Shown: piece by piece, positions 52,874-61,064 of the stretch | Layout of the letters: each line of letters begins with the position of its first letter | How positions within the stretch are numbered: the stretch's first letter is position 1 | Origin: JAMIFN01 sp964544605 | Lineage (GTDB): Bacteria; Pseudomonadota; Gammaproteobacteria; Burkholderiales; Burkholderiaceae_C | Direction: 5' to 3' | Length of the DNA: 64,000 nt | NCBI GenBank assembly: GCA_964544605.1 | Contig: CAZJBX010000011.1 | Coordinates: forward strand, 1 to 64,000 | Translations under genes and position numbers: made by a program | Notes under the pieces: generated by a model | Databases searched by the model: none | The model's input: the letters and a program-made list of their open reading frames with translations, nothing else | What the model was told of the DNA's origin: nothing

Positions 52874-53641
52874 ATGCGAATTTTGCTGTGTAACGATGAC
52901 GGCTATCGTGCCGATGGCATACGGGCTTTGCGCCGTGCGCTGGAGCGCTTTGCCGAAGTTGAGGTGATTGCGCCTGAGCACAACAACAGTGCCAAGTCCA
53001 ATGCTTTGTCTGTGCATACGCCCATTTATGTGCGCGAGGCTGGCCCGAAAGAGCGCTATGTGACGGGCACGCCCGCCGACTGCATGCATTTGGCGCTGAC
53101 GACGCAATTGCTGGATTTCAAACCCGATTTGGTGGTTTCTGGCATCAATAACGGCGCAAACATGGGCGATGACACCTTGTATTCAGGCACGGTGGGGGCG
53201 GCGATGGAGGGCTATTTGTTTGGCATTCCAGCCATTGCCTTTTCACAGGTGAATTACGGCTGGGCACATTTGGATGCGGCGGCCGATAAAGCGGCCGAGA
53301 TTGTGCAGACTTTTGCACAAGAGCCAGGGCTGTGGCTGCTGAATGTGAACATCCCCAATTTACCCGCACAAGACATCAAGCCCGCGCAAATCACCCGTTT
53401 GGGCCGCCGCCACGCGGCCCAGCCAGCCATTGTGCAGGTGAATCCGCATGGCGAAACCATGTATTGGATTGGCCCTGCGGGGCAGGCCCAAGATGCCAGC
53501 GAGGGCACAGATTTCCACGCCACGGCCCACGGCCATGTGAGCATCAGCCCGCTCAATATTGATTTGACGCATTACGCCAGCCAAGCCGATTGGCGCTTGC
53601 GTTTGGCAGCGATGCAGGCGCGCCGCCCGCAGGCTTTGTAA
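52874..53641 (+). CDS. surE: 5'-nucleotidase / survival protein SurE
   Basis: A 255-residue metal-dependent nucleoside monophosphate phosphatase. The N-terminal MRILLCNDDG supplies the metal ligands Asp8 and Asp9, with Ser39 in EHNNSAKSN and Asn in VSGINNGANMGDD. Start at 52874 (GGGAGCACCATG) restores the family N-terminus; the frame is open 16 codons further. It heads the surE-pcm-nlpD unit, linked to stationary-phase survival. Confidence 0.96.
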   Translation: MRILLCNDDGYRADGIRALRRALERFAEVEVIAPEHNNSAKSNALSVHTPIYVREAGPKERYVTGTPADCMHLALTTQLLDFKPDLVVSGINNGANMGDDTLYSGTVGAAMEGYLFGIPAIAFSQVNYGWAHLDAAADKAAEIVQTFAQEPGLWLLNVNIPNLPAQDIKPAQITRLGRRHAAQPAIVQVNPHGETMYWIGPAGQAQDASEGTDFHATAHGHVSISPLNIDLTHYASQADWRLRLAAMQARRPQAL

Positions 53642-53662
53642 AACCCCGCACTGCCTTCTTGT

Positions 53663-54481
53663 ATGAGTGCCCAGCAGCCCCCAGCCCGTAAAAACCCAGC
53701 ACGCCCGAGCTTTCCGGCGCGTTTGCCTGTGGCCCATGCTCTGGCCCCTGCCGTGCCAGCACCCGCACTGATGCCTGCGGTGCAGCCGCCCAAGGTGCAG
53801 GCCCATGCAGGCTTGCGCGGCGCAGCAGCGGCCCGCCATTTGATGGTGGCGCGTTTGCAGCAGTTGCACGGCATCACGCAGCCGCAGGTTTTGGCGGCCA
53901 TGCAGGCGGTGGAGCGCCACCGTTTTGTTGATAGCGCCTTAACCGGCCAAGCCTATGAGGACACCAGTTTGCCCATCGGCTTTGAGCAAACCATCAGCAA
54001 GCCGCAGGTGGTGGCCAAAATGCTGCAATTGCTGCTGGAGCGCCCCTTGCCACCACAGGCCAAGGTGCTGGAGATTGGCACGGGCTGCGGCTATCAGGCG
54101 GCGGTGTTGGCGCGGCTGTTTGCGCAAGTGCACTCGATTGAGCGCATCAAAGGGCTGCACCACAAAGCACACGAGAATTTGCTGGCGCTGGCGGCGCACA
54201 CCCCACAAGAGGCGGGGCAAATTCATTTGATTTTTGGCGATGGCATGGCGGGCTATGCCGCAGGTGGGCCTTACCACGCCATCATTTCTGCCGCTGGCGG
54301 GCAAAACATGCCACCCGCTTGGCTGGCGCAACTGGCCCCCGGCGGGCGTTTGGTTGCCCCCATAGAGCAAGGCCAGGGCCAGGCTTTGGTGGTGATTGAC
54401 AAAACCGCCGATGGGCGTATGCAGCAGCAGGTTTTAGATGCGGTGCATTTTGTGCCACTAAAATCAGGCTCTCAAATTTGA
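53663..54481 (+). CDS. pcm: Protein-L-isoaspartate O-methyltransferase
   Basis: Repairs isoaspartyl residues with S-adenosylmethionine. The 272-residue protein has a normal catalytic core from about residue 55 (MVARLQQLHGITQPQVLAAM, SLPIGFEQTISKPQVVAKML, the SAM motif VLEIGTGCGYQAAVLARLF and HAIISAAGG). The first 50 or so residues are a Pro/Ala-rich extension absent from E. coli Pcm. The start ATG is 22 bases after surE. It is followed by nlpD after 21 bases. Confidence 0.95.
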   Translation: MSAQQPPARKNPARPSFPARLPVAHALAPAVPAPALMPAVQPPKVQAHAGLRGAAAARHLMVARLQQLHGITQPQVLAAMQAVERHRFVDSALTGQAYEDTSLPIGFEQTISKPQVVAKMLQLLLERPLPPQAKVLEIGTGCGYQAAVLARLFAQVHSIERIKGLHHKAHENLLALAAHTPQEAGQIHLIFGDGMAGYAAGGPYHAIISAAGGQNMPPAWLAQLAPGGRLVAPIEQGQGQALVVIDKTADGRMQQQVLDAVHFVPLKSGSQI

Positions 54482-54502
54482 AACACAGAGGAAGCATAGA
54501 GG

Positions 54503-55279
54503 ATGACGATGAGAACTCTCCCCCAGTCTTGGCTGTCTTTGGGCGCCATTGCCGCGTCTGCATTGGTCTTGAGCGCGTGCACCAGCACCTCACTCACCCG
54601 TGCCCCCGTTGAAGACCGCTCGCGTGGCACGGTCAGCAGCACGCCTGCGCCCACTCGCCCCTTGATTGGGCAGCAAAACAAGGGCAAGCCCGGTTTTTAT
54701 GAAGTGCAAAAGGGCGACACCCTCTACCGCCTCAGCCGCAACTATGGCCGCACCATCGCTGAGCTGGCCTACTGGAACGGCCTGAGCGACCCCTATTTGC
54801 TAGAAATTGGCGATGTGCTGCGCGTGGCCCCCGAAGGCAGCGCCGCCACGCCTGTGGCCAGCACCCAGCCCGTGCCCGCCGTCACCACACCTTCACCCAC
54901 AGGCGCGGCCAGCAGCATTGCCTTGGCTTGGCCAGCCACTGGTCCCATCTTGCAGCACTTTGATGCCAGCAAGAACAAAGGCATCGATATTGCGGGCAAG
55001 GCGGGCGACCCTGTGATGGCCGCCGCTGACGGCAAAGTCATGTATGCAGGCAACGCCTTGCGCGGCTACGGCAACCTCATCATCGTGCAGCACAACGCCA
55101 CCTTTGTCACCGCCTATGCCCACAACCAGCGCATTTTGGTGCAAGAGGGCCAGAGCGTGACGCGTGGCCAAAAGATTGCCGAAATGGGCCAAACCGAGGC
55201 CGACCGCGTGAAGCTGCACTTTGAGCTGCGCCGCAACCAAACCCCCATCAACCCCATGGCGCACTTGCCTGGGCGCTAA
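54503..55279 (+). CDS. nlpD: NlpD-like lipoprotein: LysM plus degenerate M23 domain
   Basis: A 258-residue outer-membrane lipoprotein. The lipobox SALVLSAC places lipidation at Cys26. A LysM domain (about 65-112, YEVQKGDTLYRLSRNYGRTI) binds peptidoglycan. The C-terminal M23 fold (about 150-258) reads NKGIDIAGKAGDPVMAAADG and VKLHFELRRN, so the first zinc His and the first His of the HxH motif are replaced. Such inactive M23 domains activate the amidase AmiC for daughter-cell separation. It ends the surE-pcm-nlpD run; rpoS, which usually follows, is absent. Confidence 0.93.
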   Translation: MTMRTLPQSWLSLGAIAASALVLSACTSTSLTRAPVEDRSRGTVSSTPAPTRPLIGQQNKGKPGFYEVQKGDTLYRLSRNYGRTIAELAYWNGLSDPYLLEIGDVLRVAPEGSAATPVASTQPVPAVTTPSPTGAASSIALAWPATGPILQHFDASKNKGIDIAGKAGDPVMAAADGKVMYAGNALRGYGNLIIVQHNATFVTAYAHNQRILVQEGQSVTRGQKIAEMGQTEADRVKLHFELRRNQTPINPMAHLPGR

Positions 55280-55280
55280 G

Positions 55281-55333
55281 CCCTAGCTTGACGGACTGTT
55301 GCGAGTCAAGCAACAATCCGTTGACTACCTAGG
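55281..55333 (+). repeat. Long inverted repeat after nlpD
   Basis: CCCTAG (55281-55286) and CTTGACGGACTGTTGC (to 55302) face GCAACAATCCGTTGAC (55310-55325) and CTAGGG (55328-55333) across a seven-base loop. The arms pair with a few mismatches and wobbles. There is no T run, so it may be a processing or protein-binding site rather than an ordinary terminator. Confidence 0.7.
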
Positions 55334-55387
55334 GTAAACACGGGCTAGGATAATCCCTAACATCAGCGCCCTTGCTCTCCCCCCTTC

Positions 55388-55413
55388 AAGCAGGCTCATG
55401 GCCTGCTTTTTAT
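55388..55413 (+). terminator. Rho-independent terminator upstream of the RND operon
   Basis: AAGCAGGC (55388-55395) pairs with GCCTGCTT (55401-55408), followed by TTTATT. It is only 23 bases before the adaptor start, so a promoter for the RND genes must lie within or beyond it, or readthrough is used. Confidence 0.8.
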
Positions 55414-55435
55414 TGCTGAAAAAGCCCACCACCTC

Positions 55436-56620
55436 ATGCCTATGTCATCCCCCCTGCCCCAAGCCACCCCTCTGCGAAGCCCCTCTCGTCTTCTCTATGC
55501 TGCGATTTTGTCTGCTGCTTTGGCGCTGAGCGCTTGCAGCAAGGGCGAAGCAGAAGATGCCGAGACCAATAACACGCGTTCAGCGCTGACGGTGGAGCTG
55601 GTGCAGCCGCGCATGGCCGAAGTCAGTCGTGGCGTGCAGGCCGACGGCAACATCATGGCTTGGCATGAAGCCAGTGTGGGCGCTGAGGTGAGTGGCCGCA
55701 TTGATGCCGTGCCCGTAGAGGTGGGCGACCGCGTGCACCGTGGTCAAGTGCTGGCCCGCTTTGACACCCTCATCATGGCCGCCGAACACGGCCAGGCCGA
55801 GGCTGCCGCCCAAGAGGCCGCCGCCGCCTATGCCGAAGCAAAAAGTTCAGCCGCCCGTTCCTTCAAATTGCATGAGCAAGGCTTTTTGGGCGAGCAAGCG
55901 CTGCTGCAAAGCCAAACCGCTGAGCTGGCGGCCAAAGCCCGCGTGGCGCAAACCCATGCCGCCCGTGAGGCCAGCCGCCTGCACTTGAACAATGCCGTGG
56001 TCAAGGCCACCGCCGATGGCGTGATTTCCCGCGTGAATGTGGTCAAAGGCTCCATCATTCCCGCAGGCACAGAGATGTTTGCCCTGATTGAAGGCGGGCG
56101 TTTGGAGTGGCGCGCCCAAGTGAGCGCCAGCGAGATGTCGCGCATCCGTGTCGGTATGCCCGCCACGGTGGATTTGGGCCAGGGCCACAGTGCCAAGGGC
56201 AAGGTGCGTTTGCTCAGCCCCACCGTCGATGTGCAAAGCCGCACTGGCTTAGTCTATATCGATTTGGAGCCCAGCGAGCACAGCCGCGCAGGCATGTATG
56301 TGACAGGCCGCATTGAGTCTGGCAGCGGCTCAGCCCTGCTTTTGCCTCAAAGCGCCGTTATGCTGCGCGATGGCTTTAGCTTCGTGATGGTGGTCGATGA
56401 GAACGCTGTAGCCCACCAAGTGATGGTGCAATTGGGCCAGCGCGTGGGTGGCGAGATGGAGGTCTTGGACGGCCTGAGTGCCCAAGACCGCGTGGTGGCC
56501 AAGGGCGCGGCCTTCTTGGCCGATGGCGATCGCGTGCAAATTAGCACCAGCAAGGCCACCGATGCCGAGACCCAGCCTGAGCCTGCCGCTGCGGCCGAGC
56601 CAGCCAGCGCCGAAGAATAA
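55436..56620 (+). CDS. RND efflux periplasmic adaptor lipoprotein
   Basis: A 394-residue membrane-fusion protein. The lipobox LALSAC places lipidation at Cys34. A beta-barrel/lipoyl region (GAEVSGRIDAVPVEVGDRVH, VVKATADGVISRVNVVKGSI) flanks a short coiled hairpin (QEAAAAYAEAKSSAARSF). The C-terminal 25 residues are Ala/Glu-rich. It precedes the RND pump by 14 bases and completes an inner-membrane plus periplasmic pair; no outer-membrane factor gene follows. Confidence 0.92.
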   Translation: MPMSSPLPQATPLRSPSRLLYAAILSAALALSACSKGEAEDAETNNTRSALTVELVQPRMAEVSRGVQADGNIMAWHEASVGAEVSGRIDAVPVEVGDRVHRGQVLARFDTLIMAAEHGQAEAAAQEAAAAYAEAKSSAARSFKLHEQGFLGEQALLQSQTAELAAKARVAQTHAAREASRLHLNNAVVKATADGVISRVNVVKGSIIPAGTEMFALIEGGRLEWRAQVSASEMSRIRVGMPATVDLGQGHSAKGKVRLLSPTVDVQSRTGLVYIDLEPSEHSRAGMYVTGRIESGSGSALLLPQSAVMLRDGFSFVMVVDENAVAHQVMVQLGQRVGGEMEVLDGLSAQDRVVAKGAAFLADGDRVQISTSKATDAETQPEPAAAAEPASAEE

Positions 56621-56634
56621 AGAAAGGCCAGCCC

Positions 56635-59600
56635 ATGACTGAGAGCAGCCCCAGCAGCTTGGCCCCCACGCCAGCGGCCACCCCAGCGCCTGAACCCCGC
56701 AATGTCTCGCGATGGAGCATCAACAACCCGATTGCCACCATCGTTTTCTTCATCGCCTTGACCTTGGGCGGCTTGTTTGCCTACAACAAGATGAAGATTC
56801 AGCTCTTTCCTGATCTGGATCTGCCCATCATCATCGCCACCGCCGTGTTGCCTGGCGCGCAGCCAGCGCAAATTGAAAGCGAAATGGCCCGCAAGATTGA
56901 AAATGCTGTGGCCACAGTGCAGGGTGTCAAGCACATCTACAGCACCTCACGCGATGGCGTGGTGACCGTGAGCGCCGAGTTCCGCTTGGAACGCAACCCG
57001 CAAGAGGCGCTGGACGATGTGCGCCAAGCCATTGCCCAAATCCGCAGCGATTTGCCCTCAGATATGGAGGAGCCCATCGTCAGCAAAATGGACATTGCTG
57101 GCGCGCCCATTGCGGCGTTCACCATCAGCTCAGATCGCCTGAATGAACAGGAGTTGTCTTGGTTCATTGACGACACCGTGCGCCGCCGCCTAATGGCCGT
57201 GCCCGGCATGGGCAGTATGGAGCGCATTGGCGGCCTCGACCGCGAGGTGCAAGTGGCCCTGAATATGGAGCGCCTGCAGGCCGTGGGCCTAACGGCTGCC
57301 GATGTCTCACAACAACTGCGTGCCCTGCAACTGGAGCTGGGCGCAGGCCGCATGAAGCTCGGCGGCGCTGACCAAAACCTGCGCACTGCGGTGCTGGCCC
57401 GCACCGCGCAAGAGATGGCCGCTCTGCCCATCAGCACAGCCGCTGGGCCGCGCACTTTGGGCGATATCGCCACCGTGCAGGACACCGTGGCCGACCGCAG
57501 CACCGCCGCCTTTATGAACGGCAAGCCCGTGGTCAGCATTGAGGTCTCGCGCAGCAAAAGCGCCAGCGATACCGAGGTCGGCATAGGCGTTGAAGCGGCG
57601 CTAGAAGAATTGCAACAGCAATATCCCCATATGCGTTTTGCCCGCGCCTTTGACTCCTACACCCCTGTTTACGAAGACTTCAATGCCGCCATGAGCATGT
57701 TGTTTGAAGGCGCACTGCTGGCGGTTTTTGTGGTCTGGCTGTTCTTGCGCGACTGGCGCGCCACCATTGTCTCGGCGACCGCCCTACCTCTGTCCGTCTT
57801 GCCCGCCTTGCTGGGCCTGTATCTATTGGGCTACACCTTCAATGTGCCAGTACTACTGGCCATGACTTTGGTCATTGGGATTTTGGTGGACGATGCCATT
57901 GTGGAGGTGGAAAACATTGTGCGCCATATGCGCATGGGCAAGAAACCGCTGCAAGCCGCCCGCGAGGCGGCTGACGAAATTGGCCTGGCCGTGATTGCCA
58001 CCACCTTCACCATCATCGCCGTGTTTTTGCCCACGGGCTTTATGACAGGCATCCCTGGCATGATGTTCCGCCAGTTCAGCTTTACCGCCGTGTTTGCGGT
58101 GTTTGCCTCTTTGGTAGTGGCGCGTATGCTCACGCCCATGATGGCCGCCTATATGCTGCGCCTGACCCCTGTCAAGCACAACGCCCACGAAAGCCCACTG
58201 CTCGACCGCTACATGAAAATGGTCACATGGGTGCTGCACAACCGCTTTAAAACCATCCTCGCGGCCACGGTCTTTTTCGTCTTCTCCCTGTCCTTAATTC
58301 CCATGCTGCCACAGGGCTTCATTCCGGCCGATAACACCGATCAAACACAGATTCACTTGGAGCTACCGCCCGGCTCCACGATTGAAGAAACCCAAGCCCT
58401 GGCCGAGCAAGCGCGCCAATTGGTGCAAGACAAAGTCCCCTCCGTCAAGCAAATTTACACCGCTGTGGCTGGCGGCAAGGCGGGGCAAGATGCCTTTATG
58501 CAGGACGGCAGCATTGACCCACGCAAGGCCACTTTGACCCTGACCTTGGATGCCCGCAGCAAGCGCCCGAAAAAACAAGTGGTTGAAAGCCAAATTCGTG
58601 AGCTGATGACGGCCCTGCCTGGCGTGCGCGTGAAGGTGGGCTTGGGCGGCACGGGTGAAATCTACTATGTCATGCTGGTGGGCGATGAGCCCGAGACTTT
58701 GGCCCGCACGGCAGCCAATTTTGAGAAAGAGCTGCGCACCCTTGAGGGCGTGGGCAACATCTCCTCTTCCGCCTCTTTGATTCGCCCTGAAATCATTTTG
58801 CAGCCCAAGCTGGACAAAGCTGCCGAACTCGGCGTCAGCCCCGCCCAAATTGCCAATACCGTGCGCATTGCCACCGTGGGCGATTACAGCAGCGATTTGC
58901 CCAAGCTCAATACCTCCGAGCGCCAAGTGCCCATCGTCGTCAAAATCGATGAGGCCGTGCGCCACGATATGGATGCCTTGGGCCGCGTCACCATCCCCAC
59001 AGCGCGCGGGCCTGTCATGCTCAACCAAGTGGTGGATATGGAGCTGGGCGGCGCTGCGGCGCAAATCGACCGCTTTGACCGACATCGCAACATCTCCTTC
59101 ACCATCGAGCTCTCTGGTGCGTCCATCAATGACATCATGGCCGCAGTGGATGCCCTGCCCACGATACAAAACCTGCCAGCCAGTGTCTCTTTGCGCCCCA
59201 TGGGCGATGCCGAAGTCATGGAAGAGTTGTTCTTGGACTTTGGCATGGCCATTGGCGCAGGCATTTTGTGCATTTACTTGGTTTTGATTTTGCTGTTTAA
59301 GAGCATGATGCAGCCCATCACGATTTTGATGGCCCTGCCCTTGGCCTTGGGCGGCGCTTTCATCGCCTTGCTGGCGACCAAGTCCTCTCTGTCTATGCCC
59401 TCACTCATTGGCCTGCTTATGCTGATGGGCGTGGCCACCAAGAACTCCATTTTGTTGGTGGAATACGCCATCATGGCCCGCACCGAGCTTGGCATGAACC
59501 GCTATGACGCCATGCTGGACGCCTGCCGCAAACGCGCCATGCCCATCATCATGACCACCATGGCCATGGCCGCTGGCATGTTGCCCATTGCCATTGGCTT

Positions 59601-59769
59601 GAGCTCAGCGGATCTCTCCTTCCGCGCACCGATGGCCTGGACGGTGATTGGCGGCCTCATGACCTCCACCGTGCTCAGTCTGCTGGTGATTCCCGCCTCT
59701 TATATGTATATGGACGACTTCTCGCGCCTGCTGCAGCGCTGGTTCAAAATCAAGGCGCTGGAAGATTAA
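56635..59769 (+). CDS. RND-family efflux transporter permease
   Basis: A 1044-residue AcrB-like proton-driven pump. The first helix NPIATIVFFIALTLGGLFAY follows a Pro-rich 35-residue extension. LFPDLDLPIIIATAVLPGAQ is the conserved periplasmic start. Helix 4 carries the proton-relay LVIGILVDDAIVEVEN with paired Asp, and GVATKNSILLVEYAIMARTE supplies the helix-10 region. There are 12 helices and two large periplasmic loops. The substrate (drug, solvent or metal) is not clear; it lacks the CusA-type Met motifs that I would look for. A long repeat cluster follows directly downstream. Confidence 0.95.
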   Translation: MTESSPSSLAPTPAATPAPEPRNVSRWSINNPIATIVFFIALTLGGLFAYNKMKIQLFPDLDLPIIIATAVLPGAQPAQIESEMARKIENAVATVQGVKHIYSTSRDGVVTVSAEFRLERNPQEALDDVRQAIAQIRSDLPSDMEEPIVSKMDIAGAPIAAFTISSDRLNEQELSWFIDDTVRRRLMAVPGMGSMERIGGLDREVQVALNMERLQAVGLTAADVSQQLRALQLELGAGRMKLGGADQNLRTAVLARTAQEMAALPISTAAGPRTLGDIATVQDTVADRSTAAFMNGKPVVSIEVSRSKSASDTEVGIGVEAALEELQQQYPHMRFARAFDSYTPVYEDFNAAMSMLFEGALLAVFVVWLFLRDWRATIVSATALPLSVLPALLGLYLLGYTFNVPVLLAMTLVIGILVDDAIVEVENIVRHMRMGKKPLQAAREAADEIGLAVIATTFTIIAVFLPTGFMTGIPGMMFRQFSFTAVFAVFASLVVARMLTPMMAAYMLRLTPVKHNAHESPLLDRYMKMVTWVLHNRFKTILAATVFFVFSLSLIPMLPQGFIPADNTDQTQIHLELPPGSTIEETQALAEQARQLVQDKVPSVKQIYTAVAGGKAGQDAFMQDGSIDPRKATLTLTLDARSKRPKKQVVESQIRELMTALPGVRVKVGLGGTGEIYYVMLVGDEPETLARTAANFEKELRTLEGVGNISSSASLIRPEIILQPKLDKAAELGVSPAQIANTVRIATVGDYSSDLPKLNTSERQVPIVVKIDEAVRHDMDALGRVTIPTARGPVMLNQVVDMELGGAAAQIDRFDRHRNISFTIELSGASINDIMAAVDALPTIQNLPASVSLRPMGDAEVMEELFLDFGMAIGAGILCIYLVLILLFKSMMQPITILMALPLALGGAFIALLATKSSLSMPSLIGLLMLMGVATKNSILLVEYAIMARTELGMNRYDAMLDACRKRAMPIIMTTMAMAAGMLPIAIGLSSADLSFRAPMAWTVIGGLMTSTVLSLLVIPASYMYMDDFSRLLQRWFKIKALED

Positions 59770-59838
59770 GAGCGCCTTGCTGCTGCCGTGACGCGGCAAG
59801 ATGGCGGGCACGGCACGCCGTGCCCCTACCCCCGTCAT
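59770..59838. other. Spacer with GTAGGGGC-type palindrome
   Basis: Seventy bases between the RND stop and the tandem repeats. GGGCACGGC (59806-59814) and GCCGTGCCC (59817-59825) form a 9-bp palindrome with an AC loop, ending GCCCCTAC, the mirror of the GTAGGGGC flank at 10409. No coding sequence is supported. Confidence 0.75.
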
Positions 59839-59967
59839 GGCCACTTCCCTTCTACTTCGTCCTGGCCGCTTCCCTTCTACTTCGTCCTGGCCGCTTCCCT
59901 TCTACTTCGTCTTGGCCGCTTCCCTTCTACTTCGTCTTGGCCGCTTCCCTTCTACTTCGTCTTGGCC
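59839..59967. repeat. 25-bp tandem repeat array, left of an assembly gap
   Basis: Five full copies and the first four bases of a sixth of a 25-base unit starting GGCCGCTTCCCTTCTACTTC lie at 59839, 59864, 59889, 59914 and 59939. Copy 1 has A for G at position 5, and copies 1-2 end CCT while copies 3-5 end CTT; otherwise they are identical. The array runs into unknown bases at 59968, and one partial unit resumes at 60068, so its true length is unknown. There are no spacers, so it is not CRISPR. Confidence 0.95.
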
Positions 59968-60067
59968 NNNNNNNNNNNNNNNNNNNNNNNNNNNNNNNNN
60001 NNNNNNNNNNNNNNNNNNNNNNNNNNNNNNNNNNNNNNNNNNNNNNNNNNNNNNNNNNNNNNNNNNN
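59968..60067. other. Assembly gap (100 unknown bases)
   Basis: Exactly 100 Ns interrupt the tandem array. A round 100 usually marks a gap of unknown size, so the array could be much longer. Confidence 0.98.
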
Positions 60068-60154
60068 GCTTCCCTTCTACTTCGTCATTGCGGCCCCCGA
60101 GCCGCAATCTGGGTTTTGGCTGCGATTGAGATTGCGGGTCAAGCCCGCAATGAC
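60068..60154. repeat. REP-like palindromic element adjoining the tandem array
   Basis: After the last partial repeat unit comes an element bounded by GTCATTGCGG (60084-60093) and CCGCAATGAC (60145-60154), which are exact reverse complements. Inside are two hairpins: ATTGCGGC/GCCGCAAT (60087-60108) and ATTGCGGG/CCCGCAAT (60131-60151). This matches dispersed REP-like or small MITE elements. No transposase is present here. From 60155 to 60272 I see no gene. Confidence 0.8.
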
Positions 60155-60272
60155 AAGGGGGGTGAGATTTCAGGCCAAGCCCCACAATGAAGCGTTTCGG
60201 TGGCCCGCGATAAGGCATTCTTTTTATGGTGGCGGCTCTTACCCCAGCAATGGCAAAGCCCCCACCCAGCCT

Positions 60273-61034
60273 TTACGCAGGGTTGGGGATGTCAATGAAT
60301 GCGTGCGCCAAGCCCAGTTGCTCGGCCACCAAGCTGGCCGCTGCGGGTGCGCCATAGCGCTCGGTGGCGTGGTGGCCGCAAGCCAAATAAGCCACGCCGC
60401 ATTCGCGCGCCAAATGCGCTTGCGGCTCTGAAATCTCGCCCGTGATGTAGGCATCTGCGCCAGCCGCAATCGCCGCTTCAAACCAGCCCTGCGCGCCGCC
60501 CGTGCACCAGGCCACAGTTTTAATCTCGCGCTGCAAATGCTCAGGTGCGGTCACCAACTGCACTTTGCGCTTTAAGGTGGCCTCAATGTGCTGGGCCAAA
60601 TGCGCCGCGTGGCTTTGCTGCGGGCGGCCCAGCCAGCCCAAATCGTGCTCGCCAAAGCGCCGCTCTAGGGCTTGAAAGCCCAGCACTTGGCCGAGTTGGG
60701 CGTTGTTGCCCACTGTGGCGTGGGCATCCAGCGGCAGGTGGTAGGCGTAGAGGTTGATACCGTGGGCCAGCAGGCGCTCAAGGCGCTGCTTCATCCAGCC
60801 CACCACACGGCCATCTTGGCCGCGCCAAAACAAACCGTGATGCACAAAAATAGCATCAGCCTGGGCCGCAATCGCCGCTTCAATCAAGGCCAAGCTGGCG
60901 GTCACGCCTGAGACGATTTTTTTCACCTCTGCCTTACCCTCCACTTGCAAACCATTGGGGCCATAATCACGAAAGAGCTGGGGTTGCAGCAAGCTGTCAA
61001 AGGCATCAAGCAAGGTTTCTCGGCTCACGGGCAT
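60273..61034 (-). CDS. Nif3-like dinuclear metal centre protein
   Basis: A 253-residue member of the NIF3/GTP cyclohydrolase I type 2 family. Metal ligands occur in AIFVHHGLFW (His65, His66), AYHLPLDAHATVGNN and YLACGHHATERYG. The length and motifs are normal. It is thought to form a ring-shaped hexamer; its enzymatic activity is not settled. AAGGA lies before the ATG at 61034, 30 bases from the divergent HtrA protease start, an arrangement usual in Burkholderiales. Confidence 0.92.
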   Translation of the reverse strand: MPVSRETLLDAFDSLLQPQLFRDYGPNGLQVEGKAEVKKIVSGVTASLALIEAAIAAQADAIFVHHGLFWRGQDGRVVGWMKQRLERLLAHGINLYAYHLPLDAHATVGNNAQLGQVLGFQALERRFGEHDLGWLGRPQQSHAAHLAQHIEATLKRKVQLVTAPEHLQREIKTVAWCTGGAQGWFEAAIAAGADAYITGEISEPQAHLARECGVAYLACGHHATERYGAPAAASLVAEQLGLAHAFIDIPNPA

Positions 61035-61064
61035 GGCGTTTTCCTTTTTGTAAAGTTTGAATTT

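Noticed and set aside
59839..60090. Possible CRISPR array
   Set aside because: The 25-base copies are directly head to tail with no spacers, and no cas gene is present.
59788..60431. Open frames across the tandem repeats coding for repeated LPFYFV-type peptides
   Set aside because: They exist only because the 25-base unit lacks stops in several frames, they run through unknown bases, and they have no ribosome site or family likeness.
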